Positions 1-7,683 of a DNA stretch of 64,000 nt are shown piece after piece. Source of the stretch: Anaerolineales bacterium (lineage in GTDB: Bacteria > Chloroflexota > Anaerolineae > Anaerolineales > Villigracilaceae). The notes under the pieces are model-generated. The model searched no databases and was not told the DNA's origin. It was given only the letters and a program-made list of their open reading frames with translations. The stretch lies in NCBI GenBank assembly GCA_020634895.1, contig JACKAV010000004.1, forward strand, positions 310,001 to 374,000, written 5' to 3'. Numbering within the stretch: the first letter of the stretch is position 1; every line of letters starts with the position of its first letter. The translations under genes and the position numbers were made by a program.

Positions 1-430
1 ACGCCGTCTCAGGCGTGGGGTATGGCGGGTTCTCACCATAGATGCTGGAGGTGGACGCGATGACGATCTTCTTGCACCCATACTGGCGGCAGACCTCAAG
101 CATGTTGAGCGTCCCCATCACATTGGATTCAAGGAATACCCACGGATTTTCCACGCTGAAGCGGACACCCGCGCGCGCCGCGAGATGAATGATCGCATCG
201 AATTTATCATCCTTGAAGAGCTCGATGCAGGATTTCTCTGAAATGTCGTGCTGATGAAACCTGAACCCCGGAATTTCCTCGAGCAGTTTCAAGCGGTATT
301 CCTTCATCCGCGGGTCGTAAGCATCGTTCATGTTGTCAATGCCTACAACCGTATGTCCCTGCTCAAGAAGCATTTGCGAAGTCCGCGCTCCGATAAAACC
401 AGCCGCTCCCGTTACCAAATAATGACCCAT
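1..430 (-). CDS. NAD-dependent epimerase/dehydratase, C-terminal part outside the window
   Basis: Extended short-chain dehydrogenase that remodels nucleotide sugars, probably a UDP-glucuronate or UDP-glucose 4-epimerase type. The first 143 residues are present. They show the Rossmann glycine motif TGAAGFIG near residue 8, a VGIDNMND segment typical of UDP-glucuronate 4-epimerases, HLAARAGVR near residue 80, and the start of the STSSIYGENPP catalytic region. The start at 430 is supported by AGGAGG eight bases upstream. It lies downstream of a nucleotide-sugar dehydrogenase on the same strand, so both probably supply sugars for exopolysaccharide or glycan synthesis. The C-terminal half, including most of the YxxxK helix, is missing, so substrate cannot be assigned. 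Confidence 0.85.
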   Translation of the reverse strand, partial: MGHYLVTGAAGFIGARTSQMLLEQGHTVVGIDNMNDAYDPRMKEYRLKLLEEIPGFRFHQHDISEKSCIELFKDDKFDAIIHLAARAGVRFSVENPWVFLESNVMGTLNMLEVCRQYGCKKIVIASTSSIYGENPPYPTPETA

Positions 431-452
431 ACAAGCCTCCTAATTAAGCATC

Positions 453-490
453 AATGTCAGATACCTGATCGCGACCAGGTATCTGACATT
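453..490. terminator. Perfect inverted repeat between two nucleotide-sugar genes
   Basis: Two perfect 15-bp arms (AATGTCAGATACCTG and its complement) flank an 8-base loop at 468-475. It lies between two minus-strand genes. There is no clear T-run, so it may be a processing hairpin or dispersed palindromic repeat instead of a true terminator. Confidence 0.45.
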
Positions 491-504
491 GAATAAAATA
501 CCCG

Positions 505-1824
505 CTATAGTCTTTCCACGTTCTCGAATTCGCCCATCTTCCCGGTCGCATTGCGCGAATCAAAGACGAATTTTGCCGATGCGATGATCTCTTTGTAATC
601 GTAATCCTTATGGTTCGTTACAACCACAACTGCATCCGCTTCCTTCACGGATTTCATCATGTCCGCCACGCTGTCCATGTGCCAGCCTTCATATTCGTGA
701 TGGATATGCGGGATGTACGGATCATGATACTCGACCTGCGCGCCTTTCTTTTGCAGCAAACCGATCACATCCAGAGACGGGGATTCGCGCACATCGTCGA
801 TATCGGGTTTGTACGCCGCACCCAATACCAGCACCTTCGACCCTTTGAGAGTCTTGCCGCGGTCATTCATCGCCTCCAATACGCGGCTGACAACGTAACG
901 CGGCATATTGGTATTAATCTCAGATGCTAACTCAATAAAGCGCGCATTGTAATTCAGTGATTTCATCTTCCATGAAAGATAAAGCGGATCGATCGGGATG
1001 CAGTGCCCGCCCAAGCCGGGACCGGGTGTGAACTTCATGAACCCGAACGGTTTGGTCGCCGCCGCATCAATAACCTCCCACACATTCACGCCGAGGCGTT
1101 CGCACATGATCGCCAGTTCATTGACCATGCCGATATTGATCATGCGGAAGGTGTTCTCGAGCAGTTTCGCCATCTCTGCCGCTTCCGCCGTGGAAACGCG
1201 GTGGATTGTCTTGATTGCACCTTCATACCAGGCGGTTGCCACTTCGCCGCAGTCTTCGGTGATTCCACCCATCACCTTGGGTGTGTTAATGGTGGTCCAA
1301 TCCTCGCGTCCGGGGTCGACACGTTCCGGCGAAAAGGCAAGGAACCAGTCCTCGCCCACAGTCAAGCCGTGTTCCGTGCCGAGTTTCGGCAGGAGCAACT
1401 CACGGGTCGTACCGGGATATGTAGTGGACTCCAACACCACCACCATGCCTTTATGCATGTACTTGCTCAGTTCATCCATGGCGGAGATGATGAAGGACAT
1501 ATCCGGGTCGCCTGTCTTGCGCAGCGGCGTCGGCACACAAATGCTGACAGCATCCATTTCCTTCAACACCGCAAAATCGACGGTGGCGGTCAACTTGCCA
1601 TCCTTCACCAGTTTGGCAACAGCTTCGGTCTTCACATCAGGGATGTAAGACTTCCCCGCATTCAACGCATCGACTTTGCGCTGGTCCGGGTCCACGCCGG
1701 TGACTTTAAAGCCTGCCTCGCCGAACACAACTGCCAGCGGCAAACCGACGTATCCCAACCCAAGAATTGCCACCTCGGCACTCTTGTCCTTCAATTTCTT
1801 TATTAAATCTGTTTTTGTAGTCAT
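505..1824 (-). CDS. Nucleotide-sugar 6-dehydrogenase (UDP-glucose/UDP-HexNAc dehydrogenase family)
   Basis: Oxidises a UDP-sugar at C6 to the uronic acid in two NAD-dependent steps in the cytoplasm. The 439-residue protein has the N-terminal Rossmann motif GLGYVGLPLA, the central VNELAIMCERLGVNVWEV helix, the catalytic-cysteine motif GPGLGGHCIPIDP, and the C-terminal UDP-binding domain with YKPDIDDVRESPS. The pattern resembles WbpA/WecC-type UDP-HexNAc dehydrogenases more than UDP-glucose dehydrogenases, but substrate is inferred. The ATG at 1824 is preferred because GAGGAAACC precedes it; an in-frame TTG at 1842 lies upstream of that ribosome-binding site. It follows the uracil-DNA glycosylase gene by 14 bases, so it is the tail of the tsaE operon. 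Confidence 0.88.
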   Translation of the reverse strand: MTTKTDLIKKLKDKSAEVAILGLGYVGLPLAVVFGEAGFKVTGVDPDQRKVDALNAGKSYIPDVKTEAVAKLVKDGKLTATVDFAVLKEMDAVSICVPTPLRKTGDPDMSFIISAMDELSKYMHKGMVVVLESTTYPGTTRELLLPKLGTEHGLTVGEDWFLAFSPERVDPGREDWTTINTPKVMGGITEDCGEVATAWYEGAIKTIHRVSTAEAAEMAKLLENTFRMINIGMVNELAIMCERLGVNVWEVIDAAATKPFGFMKFTPGPGLGGHCIPIDPLYLSWKMKSLNYNARFIELASEINTNMPRYVVSRVLEAMNDRGKTLKGSKVLVLGAAYKPDIDDVRESPSLDVIGLLQKKGAQVEYHDPYIPHIHHEYEGWHMDSVADMMKSVKEADAVVVVTNHKDYDYKEIIASAKFVFDSRNATGKMGEFENVERL

Positions 1825-1838
1825 GGTTTCCTCGTTTG

Positions 1839-2483
1839 TCAAAATAGACTTAACTGTTGCGGCTTCTCAAAATTTTGGGAAGCCGTACTTTTTTTCTTTT
1901 CAACCACCTGCCTGCCCAACGCTGCGCGGGCTTCATTCAACTGTTCCGGCAGTTTCGCGAAATCCGCCAAAATGGATGGACGCAACGCCGGCTGATGAAG
2001 TGCCGCCGCAGGGTGGTACATGGGAATGATAAACCGTTCTTCGATTTTTTGCATCTGTCCGTGAACGGATGTGATCTTCGCACCAGGCATATACCTGCCC
2101 ATCGAAAAGCGACCAAGGGTCACAATGATACTCGGGTTTATCGCCTCGATCTGGGCACTCAAATATTCGCCGCAAGCCTGCAATTCATCCAATTGTGGAT
2201 CACGGTTCCCGGGCGGACGACATTTGACCACGTTCGCAATGAACACATCCGATCGTTCCAAACCAGCTTGTGCAAGTAATTGATCCAAAAATTTTCCCGA
2301 TGCCCCCACAAACGGACGTCCCTGTTCATTCTCATGAAACCCGGGACCTTCCCCAATAAACATGATCTCCGCATCCGCCGGACCTTCGCCCGTCACCGCC
2401 TTTTTGCGCGACTCATGCAAGGCGCATTTTGTACAAGCGGATACTTCATGGGCGATCTTTTCCAACGTTTCAGCGGCAGACAT
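1839..2483 (-). CDS. Family 4 uracil-DNA glycosylase with C-terminal clamp-binding motif
   Basis: Removes uracil from DNA to start base-excision repair. The 214-residue protein shows the family 4 iron-sulfur ligands beginning with CTKCALHE near residue 17, the GEGPGFHENEQGRPFVG active-site loop, NVVKCRPPGNRDP, and the later MYHPAAALHQP motif. It ends in QQLSLF, matching the bacterial QL[SD]LF sliding-clamp-binding pentapeptide; dnaN lies at 55.1 kb in this window. Start 2483 has AAGGAG upstream and directly abuts the rimI stop codon. Operon with tsaE, tsaB and rimI. The family is common in thermophiles, Actinobacteria and Chloroflexota. The glycosylase call is secure; clamp binding is inference. 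Confidence 0.92.
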   Translation of the reverse strand: MSAAETLEKIAHEVSACTKCALHESRKKAVTGEGPADAEIMFIGEGPGFHENEQGRPFVGASGKFLDQLLAQAGLERSDVFIANVVKCRPPGNRDPQLDELQACGEYLSAQIEAINPSIIVTLGRFSMGRYMPGAKITSVHGQMQKIEERFIIPMYHPAAALHQPALRPSILADFAKLPEQLNEARAALGRQVVEKKKSTASQNFEKPQQLSLF

Positions 2484-2951
2484 TCAATCTCCTTGCAGAT
2501 GCCCCAAATTTTCCAACGACATCAGGATGGCATCCTCATTATTATCCTTATAATATTCTTTTCTTCTACCGTCTTCCACAAAACCAATACCACGATAGAT
2601 TTTCTGTGCCACAACATTGCTCTCGCGCACTTCCAAAAAAGACCGGACGATGCCTTCGTCGATGGCGGAAAAAAGTGCGTGCAACAATAGTTTTGTTCCG
2701 ATGCCGCGCCCACGATAATCCGGGTGGGTTGCTATCGTGGCGATATGCAGTTCATCCACGATCAGCCAGCCGACCATCATCGCCACAATGCGCCCATCGG
2801 TCTCGGCAACCCAACAGCGTGAAGTGAGGTTATCCACCACTTCAAAATGGAAGGAACGCTTGGGCCACGGCAGGGTAAACGAAGCCTGATCGATGTCGAT
2901 CACCTGCTCCAGATCTTCCTCAGTCATATTACGGATCAACACATCAGACAT
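2484..2951 (-). CDS. rimI: Ribosomal protein S18-alanine N-acetyltransferase
   Basis: GNAT-fold enzyme that acetylates the N-terminal alanine of ribosomal protein S18 using acetyl-CoA. The 155 residues contain the acetyl-CoA loop HPDYRGRGIGTKLL, then LEVRESNVVAQKIYRGIGFVEDGRRKEYY, the usual RimI motif B region. Its place between tsaB and a DNA-repair gene fits the widespread tsaE-tsaB-rimI arrangement, which strengthens the assignment over a generic GNAT. The stop is immediately followed by the ATG of the uracil-DNA glycosylase gene, so the two are probably translationally coupled. Confidence 0.9.
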   Translation of the reverse strand: MSDVLIRNMTEEDLEQVIDIDQASFTLPWPKRSFHFEVVDNLTSRCWVAETDGRIVAMMVGWLIVDELHIATIATHPDYRGRGIGTKLLLHALFSAIDEGIVRSFLEVRESNVVAQKIYRGIGFVEDGRRKEYYKDNNEDAILMSLENLGHLQGD

Positions 2952-2963
2952 AAAATCGAAAAA

Positions 2964-3629
2964 TTACTGAATGGGCGTACCCGCAACGTGCAAATAGATC
3001 GGGGCAAGCGACGCAGCATCATCCACCTGATTCTCCTGCCAGCGGTTCCAAGCCAGTTCCGCCAGAACAGCGGGGCGTCTGATACAGAGCGCAGGTGATG
3101 CCAGTAATAAACTTTTATTTTTGGATACTTTCTTTCTCTCTTCGGATGTTAACTCTCCCGCAATGACGGTTGACTCTTCTATCCCTTCAAGCAGTTCATC
3201 CAACGTCCCGCTTCGCACCGGACCTTCAGCCTGCCAGCCGGATCTGTGACTCTGATACAAGCCGTAAGCGACTCGCGTCCGCCCGGCTTGCAGAAGCGCG
3301 ATCAATGGATGTTTCACCACCGGCTGCGCGGACGCGATCACGTCCAATGTGGAAACGCCCATCACGGGCAGACTGCGTGCCAGCGCAATTCCCTTCACCA
3401 GAGACAACCCCACACGCAGACTTGTGAACGAACCGGGACCGATCGCCACACCCAAAGCATTGACCATGCTCATGGTCACGCCGCAGTGATTCAAAAGTCC
3501 GGAAAGAGCCGGTGAAAGTTCGGTGGTGTGATGCTGACTGGTCGTCCACATTGTCTCACCGAGCACGCGGTCTCCATCGTATAACGCCAGCCCAACCAGG
3601 GCGGTGGAGGTATCGACAGCCAAAAGCAT
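2964..3629 (-). CDS. tsaB: tRNA threonylcarbamoyladenosine synthesis protein TsaB
   Basis: Inactive ASKHA-fold partner of TsaD; with TsaE it forms the complex that makes t6A37 on ANN-decoding tRNAs. Visible features are LLAVDTSTALVGLALYDGD at the N terminus, the HHTTELSPAL segment and GVAIGPGSFTSLRVGLSLVKGIALA, all standard for TsaB. Length 221 residues is normal. The ATG at 3629 is preferred because GGGAGG lies six bases upstream; a TTG six bases further up would lie inside that site. The gene follows tsaE with almost no gap. TsaD is not in the window. Confidence 0.92.
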   Translation of the reverse strand: MLLAVDTSTALVGLALYDGDRVLGETMWTTSQHHTTELSPALSGLLNHCGVTMSMVNALGVAIGPGSFTSLRVGLSLVKGIALARSLPVMGVSTLDVIASAQPVVKHPLIALLQAGRTRVAYGLYQSHRSGWQAEGPVRSGTLDELLEGIEESTVIAGELTSEERKKVSKNKSLLLASPALCIRRPAVLAELAWNRWQENQVDDAASLAPIYLHVAGTPIQ

Positions 3630-3631
3630 CG

Positions 3632-4126
3632 TCAACCTCCCACCATGGATTGGCGGATGGCATCCAGTAATTCATCGTAACGTTTGCCGTGCGCGTGAAA
3701 ATTCATCTGACGGTGTTCTTCCGAAATGTGTTCAAGATGGATATGTAAATGGTCTTCGGGAATGAGATCCCCAAGCCGTTCGGGCCATTCGACGATGAGC
3801 GCGCCCTCAGCGAGCATCGAGTCAAGGTCGAGCTCCTCAGCTTCGGGCACAGAGTCGAGGCGATAGGCATCCAAATGGAAAAGCTGCCCTTCATCGGCGC
3901 GTCGATAAAGGTTGACGAGAATGAACGTCGGGCTTGAAACAGCGTCGAGGGAACCCCACCCCTGCGCAAGTCCCTGCGTGAAGGTGGTCTTCCCCGCGCC
4001 GAGATCGCCTTGTAAACAAATGATATCGCCCGCTTCAAGCAAACCGCCAAGCCGCATACCAATGCGGCGGGTTTGCTCAGGACTGCGGCTGAAAAATTCC
4101 AACATGTGGGCATCAAGGATGGGCAT
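3632..4126 (-). CDS. tsaE: tRNA threonylcarbamoyladenosine synthesis ATPase TsaE
   Basis: Small P-loop ATPase that cycles the TsaB-TsaD complex during t6A37 synthesis. Walker A is LQGDLGAGKTTFTQGLAQGWG around residue 40, followed by SSPTFILVNLY, HLDAYRLD and VEWPERLGDLIPED, the usual TsaE order. Length is 164 residues from the ATG at 4126. No Shine-Dalgarno is seen, but TATAAT lies 7 bases upstream on the coding strand, so the transcript may be leaderless. First gene of the tsaE-tsaB-rimI-udg-nucleotide-sugar operon. Confidence 0.92.
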   Translation of the reverse strand: MPILDAHMLEFFSRSPEQTRRIGMRLGGLLEAGDIICLQGDLGAGKTTFTQGLAQGWGSLDAVSSPTFILVNLYRRADEGQLFHLDAYRLDSVPEAEELDLDSMLAEGALIVEWPERLGDLIPEDHLHIHLEHISEEHRQMNFHAHGKRYDELLDAIRQSMVGG

Positions 4127-4133
4127 TGACAAA

Positions 4134-4139
4134 ATTATA
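4134..4139 (-). promoter_or_regulatory. Minus-10 box of tsaE, leaderless type
   Basis: TATAAT on the minus strand ends 7 bases before the ATG at 4126. Transcription would begin at or next to the start codon. No good -35 hexamer is seen. Confidence 0.5.
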
Positions 4140-4157
4140 CCTCTCCCCCTGCCCGAT

Positions 4158-4189
4158 ACGCATCACGCATTGTGTAATGCGTGATGCGT
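4158..4189. repeat. Perfect 14-bp-arm palindrome upstream of tsaE
   Basis: ACGCATCACGCATT at 4158-4171 pairs with 4176-4189 around a GTGT loop. The arm itself contains short GCAT repeats. It lies between the GT4 gene stop at 4197 and the tsaE promoter, and may terminate GT4 transcription or be a dispersed intergenic palindrome. Confidence 0.5.
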
Positions 4190-4196
4190 GGTGAAT

Positions 4197-5504
4197 TTAC
4201 TTATTTTTTCTTCTTCCCGGCATTCTTTTGCCGACTTCGGTGCGGATAACGCGGTTGATGCGCGTGGGAATCCTTTTGATGCGCTTCGGGATGATGCGCG
4301 TGAATAAATTACCGCGCCAATTCTGCAGGACCGCTTCCATGTAGAGTTTTTCAAGCGCTTTCACCTGCGCTTCGATGGAATACTTTTCGCTCAACTCAAG
4401 GGAATGTTCGCCAAAACGCTTCAGCCGCTCGGCATCAGGTAATAGATCGGCGAGGACATCGGCGTATTTGTTCACATCCAATGGGAGGGCATAGCCGTTT
4501 TCGCCGTCTTCGAGCATGCCCTCAAAGGCTTCGTCCTGCACAGCGACGAGCGGCAAACCCGAAGCGATGGCTTCGATGACCGAAATGGGATGCACTTCCG
4601 TGGTGGAAGCCGAGAGGAAAACGGTCGCGTCGTGGAAGATATCGGGCAGGTCGGCACGATTGACCATGCCCAAAAAGTGGACGCGGTCTTTGGCTGTTAT
4701 GGCTTTCGATTTTTCCTCCACATGCTTGCGGGCGCCTCCGTCTCCGGCGAAGACCAAATGGGCATTCGAAACTTTTTCGGATAATAAGGCGAACGCATCC
4801 ACGATAAAGTCGAGGCGTTTCTCCGGGTCCATGCGCCCAACGGTGAGGAGGATCGGCGCATCATTCGGGATGCCCAGTTTCTTTCTCAACGCCCCGGGAT
4901 GTTTGACCTCCTGGAACATGCTCAGGTCGATTCCGTTCGGAATGACCGTGATCGGTTGTTTCACTTTTTGGCTCAATAACAGCCGATGGAACTTCGGCGA
5001 AGGGACAATCACCTGATCGCCCAAGTCTGTGGAAGCCTTGCTGAACCATGCTGCCGCACGCTTGATGAGACTCGTCCCGCCGATGAATTTGATGTAATGG
5101 GTGTAATCCATGATGGACGTGTGATAGGTGTAGATCAACGGCAGCCGTTTTGTGGACGCGGTGAGATAAGCCAGCAAGCCCATGCTTGCCGGACTGTGCG
5201 CATGCAACACGTCAAAATGTTCGCGGGTCAACTTCCATGTGGAGCGCGGAGTTCCCAGCACCGCCACGTAGATCGGCGGGTTGTTGAGATATTTCAATGA
5301 AGGGAGCCGCATCACATTCGGCTGGTTGTCCTTGTAGCCGGGGAAACGCGGCGCGAAGATGGTCACTTGATGTCCGCGTTTTTTCAATCCCTCCGAGATC
5401 ATCTGCAGCGAGACAGAGACGCCATTCACCTGCGGCGCATACGTATCAGTGAACAATCCGATACGAAGCGAGCCAATGGGAAGTTCTTCGTTATGGGGTT
5501 CCAT
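4197..5504 (-). CDS. GT4 family glycosyltransferase, glucosyldiacylglycerol-synthase-like
   Basis: Cytoplasmic or membrane-peripheral GT-B glycosyltransferase of 435 residues. The N-terminal acceptor domain has LRIGLFTDTYAPQVNGVSVSLQ and HAHSPASMGLLAY; the donor domain has PNGIDLSMF, VGRMDPEKRLDFIVDAF, FLSASTTEVHPISVIEAIASGLPLVA. The N-terminal motif is typical of 1,2-diacylglycerol 3-glucosyltransferases that make membrane glycolipids, so that is the likely role. The C-terminal tail is strongly basic (many Arg and Lys), which suits attachment to acidic lipids. Start 5504 is supported by AGGAGAATTC. The sugar and lipid acceptor are inferred from motif similarity only. Confidence 0.85.
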   Translation of the reverse strand: MEPHNEELPIGSLRIGLFTDTYAPQVNGVSVSLQMISEGLKKRGHQVTIFAPRFPGYKDNQPNVMRLPSLKYLNNPPIYVAVLGTPRSTWKLTREHFDVLHAHSPASMGLLAYLTASTKRLPLIYTYHTSIMDYTHYIKFIGGTSLIKRAAAWFSKASTDLGDQVIVPSPKFHRLLLSQKVKQPITVIPNGIDLSMFQEVKHPGALRKKLGIPNDAPILLTVGRMDPEKRLDFIVDAFALLSEKVSNAHLVFAGDGGARKHVEEKSKAITAKDRVHFLGMVNRADLPDIFHDATVFLSASTTEVHPISVIEAIASGLPLVAVQDEAFEGMLEDGENGYALPLDVNKYADVLADLLPDAERLKRFGEHSLELSEKYSIEAQVKALEKLYMEAVLQNWRGNLFTRIIPKRIKRIPTRINRVIRTEVGKRMPGRRKNK

Positions 5505-5530
5505 GAATTCTCCTAGATCGTATATGGAAA

Positions 5531-5559
5531 ACCCTAAGGTCCTTTGGGTTCCTTAGGGT
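5531..5559 (-). terminator. Hairpin at the end of the DUF951 gene
   Basis: ACCCTAAGG at 5531-5539 pairs with 5551-5559. The hairpin encodes the last residues of the DUF951 protein and its stop, so it could act as a compact terminator or limit readthrough into the GT4 gene. Confidence 0.4.
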
Positions 5560-5761
5560 CAGTGTTATTCCGTTCCTGTTGTGTCAGATTCGTCTTCATG
5601 CGTTTCGCCAGTTCGCGGCGGGTGAGCATGACACGATGCTGGCAGCCCTTGCACTCCAGACCGATATCCGCGCCGAGGCGCACAACCTTCCACTCGTATG
5701 AGCCGCACGGATGTGGTTTGCGCAGGCGCAAAAGGTCATTCAACTGCAAATCTGGAAGCAT
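5534..5761 (-). CDS. DUF951 family protein
   Basis: Small protein of 75 residues of unknown function. It has the DUF951 pattern: a short beta-rich domain with KPHPCGSYEWKVVRLGADIGLECKGCQHRVMLTRRELAKRM, in which two cysteine sites suggest possible metal binding. DUF951 proteins are widespread in Firmicutes and Chloroflexota, often near chromosome-partition genes; that association is general knowledge and is not visible here. There is no Shine-Dalgarno; TATAAT at 5769-5774 on the minus strand lies 7 bases before the ATG, suggesting a leaderless transcript. Confidence 0.8.
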   Translation of the reverse strand: MLPDLQLNDLLRLRKPHPCGSYEWKVVRLGADIGLECKGCQHRVMLTRRELAKRMKTNLTQQERNNTDPKEPKGP

Positions 5762-5768
5762 GGCAAGG

Positions 5769-5774
5769 ATTATA
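5769..5774 (-). promoter_or_regulatory. Minus-10 box of the DUF951 gene, leaderless type
   Basis: TATAAT on the minus strand, 7 bases before the ATG at 5761; same spacing as at tsaE. Confidence 0.45.
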
Positions 5775-5860
5775 CCGCCGCATTTTTAACAACAGATTTT
5801 CGGAATTTTTCGGTCTGTACGCATGAGAAATATTTCCCATGCGCAATGAGAATACTTTCC

Positions 5861-5888
5861 TTGAAGGAATGACCGTTCCGAACATAAT
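5861..5888 (+). promoter_or_regulatory. Promoter of the metallo-hydrolase gene
   Basis: TTGAAG at 5861-5866 and CATAAT at 5883-5888 with a 16-base spacer. An upstream near-palindrome (GCATGAGAAAT then ATTTCCCATGC, 5821-5842) has one mismatch. Confidence 0.5.
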
Positions 5889-5900
5889 AGAAAACATAGA

Positions 5901-5918
5901 GGCGCAAAATTTTGCGCC
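5901..5918. promoter_or_regulatory. Perfect 18-bp palindrome, putative operator
   Basis: GGCGCAAAATTTTGCGCC sits at about +6 relative to the predicted start of transcription and just before the AGGAGG of the hydrolase gene. The location suits a repressor site or a translation-masking hairpin. Confidence 0.5.
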
Positions 5919-5931
5919 CAAGGAGGCAGGC

Positions 5932-6843
5932 ATGAACAAGGATTTCACGGTCAAATTCTGGGGAGTGCGCGGAAGCTACCCAACACCGGGCGCGGACACC
6001 GTCAAATACGGCGGGAATACTTCCTGCGTGGAAGTCAACGCGGGCGGGCGAACCATCATCCTCGACGCGGGCACAGGCATCATTCCGCTTGGGCGCGAAC
6101 TTGCAAAGAAACAGAATCTTGAAATGCTGATCCTGTTCAGCCATCTGCATCACGATCACACGCAGGGATTTCCGTTCTTCGTACCTGCTTACATGCCAAA
6201 AACCAAACTGCATATTTACGGTCCCGGCGGCACGGCGGAAACGGTGAAGCATGTCCTTGAGCACAATCAATCGTCAGATACGTTCCCGGTCTCATTGCGT
6301 GACATGGCAGCGAATAAAGATATTCAGTCGTTGCGCGAAACGCAGGTCATCCTTTGGGGTGACGATGGAGTCAAGGTTGTGGAATCAAGCCCAAGTCCGA
6401 GTCCTGAGGCGGTGGTCATCCGCATTTACAAATCGCACGCGCATCCCGGCGGCGTCTATCACTATCGCATCACGTATCAGGGCAAGTCCATTGTGTACGC
6501 GACAGACACCGAAGGCTATGTGGGCATGGATCGCAAACTCATCAACTTCGCGCGCGATGCGGATGTGCTGATCCACGACGCGCAATATTCTGATGACCAT
6601 TATTACGGATGCCTCGCGGGATTTCCCTCCACGCAGGGATATGGTCACTCGACGGCGACGATGGCTGGACAAGTTGCCGCCTCCGCCGAGACGGGACAAC
6701 TGATCCTGTTTCATCACGACCCTTCCTACGCCGACGATTTGGTGGCGGCGCAAGAATCTGCTGCGAAAAATATTTTCCCTGATTCGCGCGCGGCGTTTGA
6801 AAGAATGTGCATTGACATCACCCCTCGCCCCTTCTCCTCATAA
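5932..6843 (+). CDS. Metallo-beta-lactamase fold hydrolase
   Basis: Probable cytoplasmic metal-dependent hydrolase of 303 residues. It has FWGVRGSYPTPG and GGNTSCVEV at the N terminus, the metal-binding motif SHLHHDHTQGFPFF, and later DTEGY, HDAQYSDDHY and HHDPSYADD, the pattern of the phosphodiesterase-like MBL group related to PhnP/RNase Z. Substrate is unknown. The ATG at 5932 is chosen because AGGAGG lies five bases before it; an in-frame ATG at 5839 precedes the likely promoter. The extreme C terminus (ITPRPFSS) is encoded by a CCCCTCGCCCC-rich stretch resembling the palindromic repeats elsewhere in the window. A Crp-type regulator gene follows by 29 bases. Confidence 0.85.
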   Translation: MNKDFTVKFWGVRGSYPTPGADTVKYGGNTSCVEVNAGGRTIILDAGTGIIPLGRELAKKQNLEMLILFSHLHHDHTQGFPFFVPAYMPKTKLHIYGPGGTAETVKHVLEHNQSSDTFPVSLRDMAANKDIQSLRETQVILWGDDGVKVVESSPSPSPEAVVIRIYKSHAHPGGVYHYRITYQGKSIVYATDTEGYVGMDRKLINFARDADVLIHDAQYSDDHYYGCLAGFPSTQGYGHSTATMAGQVAASAETGQLILFHHDPSYADDLVAAQESAAKNIFPDSRAAFERMCIDITPRPFSS

Positions 6844-6872
6844 AAGAGGGGAACGTAAGGAAGGAGTAAAAT

Positions 6873-7580
6873 ATGATTCGCATGGCTGAACTCAAGAAGG
6901 ACGATACCCGCAACCTGCTTTCGGACATTCGTCTGTTCGAAGGACTTACACCCGCGCAATTGGATTGGGTGGCGCACCGTGCGCATCGGCGCGTGTTCCC
7001 GAACGGGAAGAATGTGATGTTGATCGAGCAGCCCGGAGAAGCGGTGTACGTCATCCTGCATGGAACGGTGAAAGTCTATACCGAGCAGGGCGGGCGCGAT
7101 GCGATCCTGTCCATTTTGGGCAGCGGCGATCTCCTCGGCGAAATGAGTCTGATCGATAGTGTTGGTCGTTCTGCCAGTGTGGTGACTCTTGAAGACTCAC
7201 TCCTGTTGTGGATGGATAAAACATCCTTCTACTACATGCTCGATAACTTTCCGCCAATTGCGCGCAATCTGGTGAAAATCCTTTCGGCACGGGTGCGGCT
7301 TTCCGACCAGATGATCCAATCCCTTGCCACGCTCGATGTGAACGGACGGGTGGCACGTCAACTATTGGCATTCGCCGAACGTTATGGACATGAAGTGGAT
7401 GGCGGCGTACGCATCCGCATTGCGCTGACGCAGGGCGATATTGCCGATCTGGTCGGCGCATCGCGCAAACGCGTCAACCAGGCAATGGTCTTTTTCAAGG
7501 AGCAGGGCTTTGCCTCCACAGAAGCGGATGGTCACATCGTCATTCAGGATAAAGCCGGTCTGGCGGGGTTTTGCAGTTGA
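6873..7580 (+). CDS. Crp/Fnr family transcriptional regulator
   Basis: DNA-binding regulator of 235 residues. A cyclic-nucleotide-binding-like beta-roll occupies about residues 15-130 (GEAVYVILHGTVKVYTEQGGRD, GSGDLLGEMSLID), followed by a dimerisation helix and a winged helix with QGDIADLVGASRKRVNQAMVFFKEQG. There is no N-terminal cysteine cluster, so it is not an oxygen-sensing FNR of the iron-sulfur type. The effector is unknown. AAGGAG precedes the ATG at 6873. It probably shares a transcript with the upstream hydrolase and may regulate it through the 5901-5918 palindrome, but Crp-type sites usually look like TGTGA-N6-TCACA, so this is open. Confidence 0.88.
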   Translation: MIRMAELKKDDTRNLLSDIRLFEGLTPAQLDWVAHRAHRRVFPNGKNVMLIEQPGEAVYVILHGTVKVYTEQGGRDAILSILGSGDLLGEMSLIDSVGRSASVVTLEDSLLLWMDKTSFYYMLDNFPPIARNLVKILSARVRLSDQMIQSLATLDVNGRVARQLLAFAERYGHEVDGGVRIRIALTQGDIADLVGASRKRVNQAMVFFKEQGFASTEADGHIVIQDKAGLAGFCS

Positions 7581-7602
7581 GGTGTTTGATCGTTTGGTGT
7601 GA

Positions 7603-7637
7603 AGCCGTGGAGTTCCATACTCTGCGGCTATTTTTTT
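7603..7637 (+). terminator. Intrinsic terminator after the Crp-type gene
   Basis: Arms AGCCGTGGAGT and ACTCTGCGGCT pair with G-T wobbles, followed by a run of T at 7631-7637. Confidence 0.75.
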
Positions 7638-7671
7638 CACCATCAAACTACCCAACTAAGAACTACCCAAC

Positions 7672-7677
7672 TATAAT
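7672..7677 (+). promoter_or_regulatory. Minus-10 box of the thioesterase gene, leaderless type
   Basis: TATAAT six bases before the ATG at 7684, with no ribosome-binding site between. Confidence 0.5.
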
Positions 7678-7683
7678 CAACCC

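Noticed and set aside
5839..5931. An upstream extension of the metallo-hydrolase
   Set aside because: It would cross the likely promoter and the 18-bp palindrome; the AGGAGG fits the ATG at 5932.
6873..7580. Oxygen-sensing FNR
   Set aside because: The N-terminal region lacks the cysteine cluster needed for an iron-sulfur sensor.
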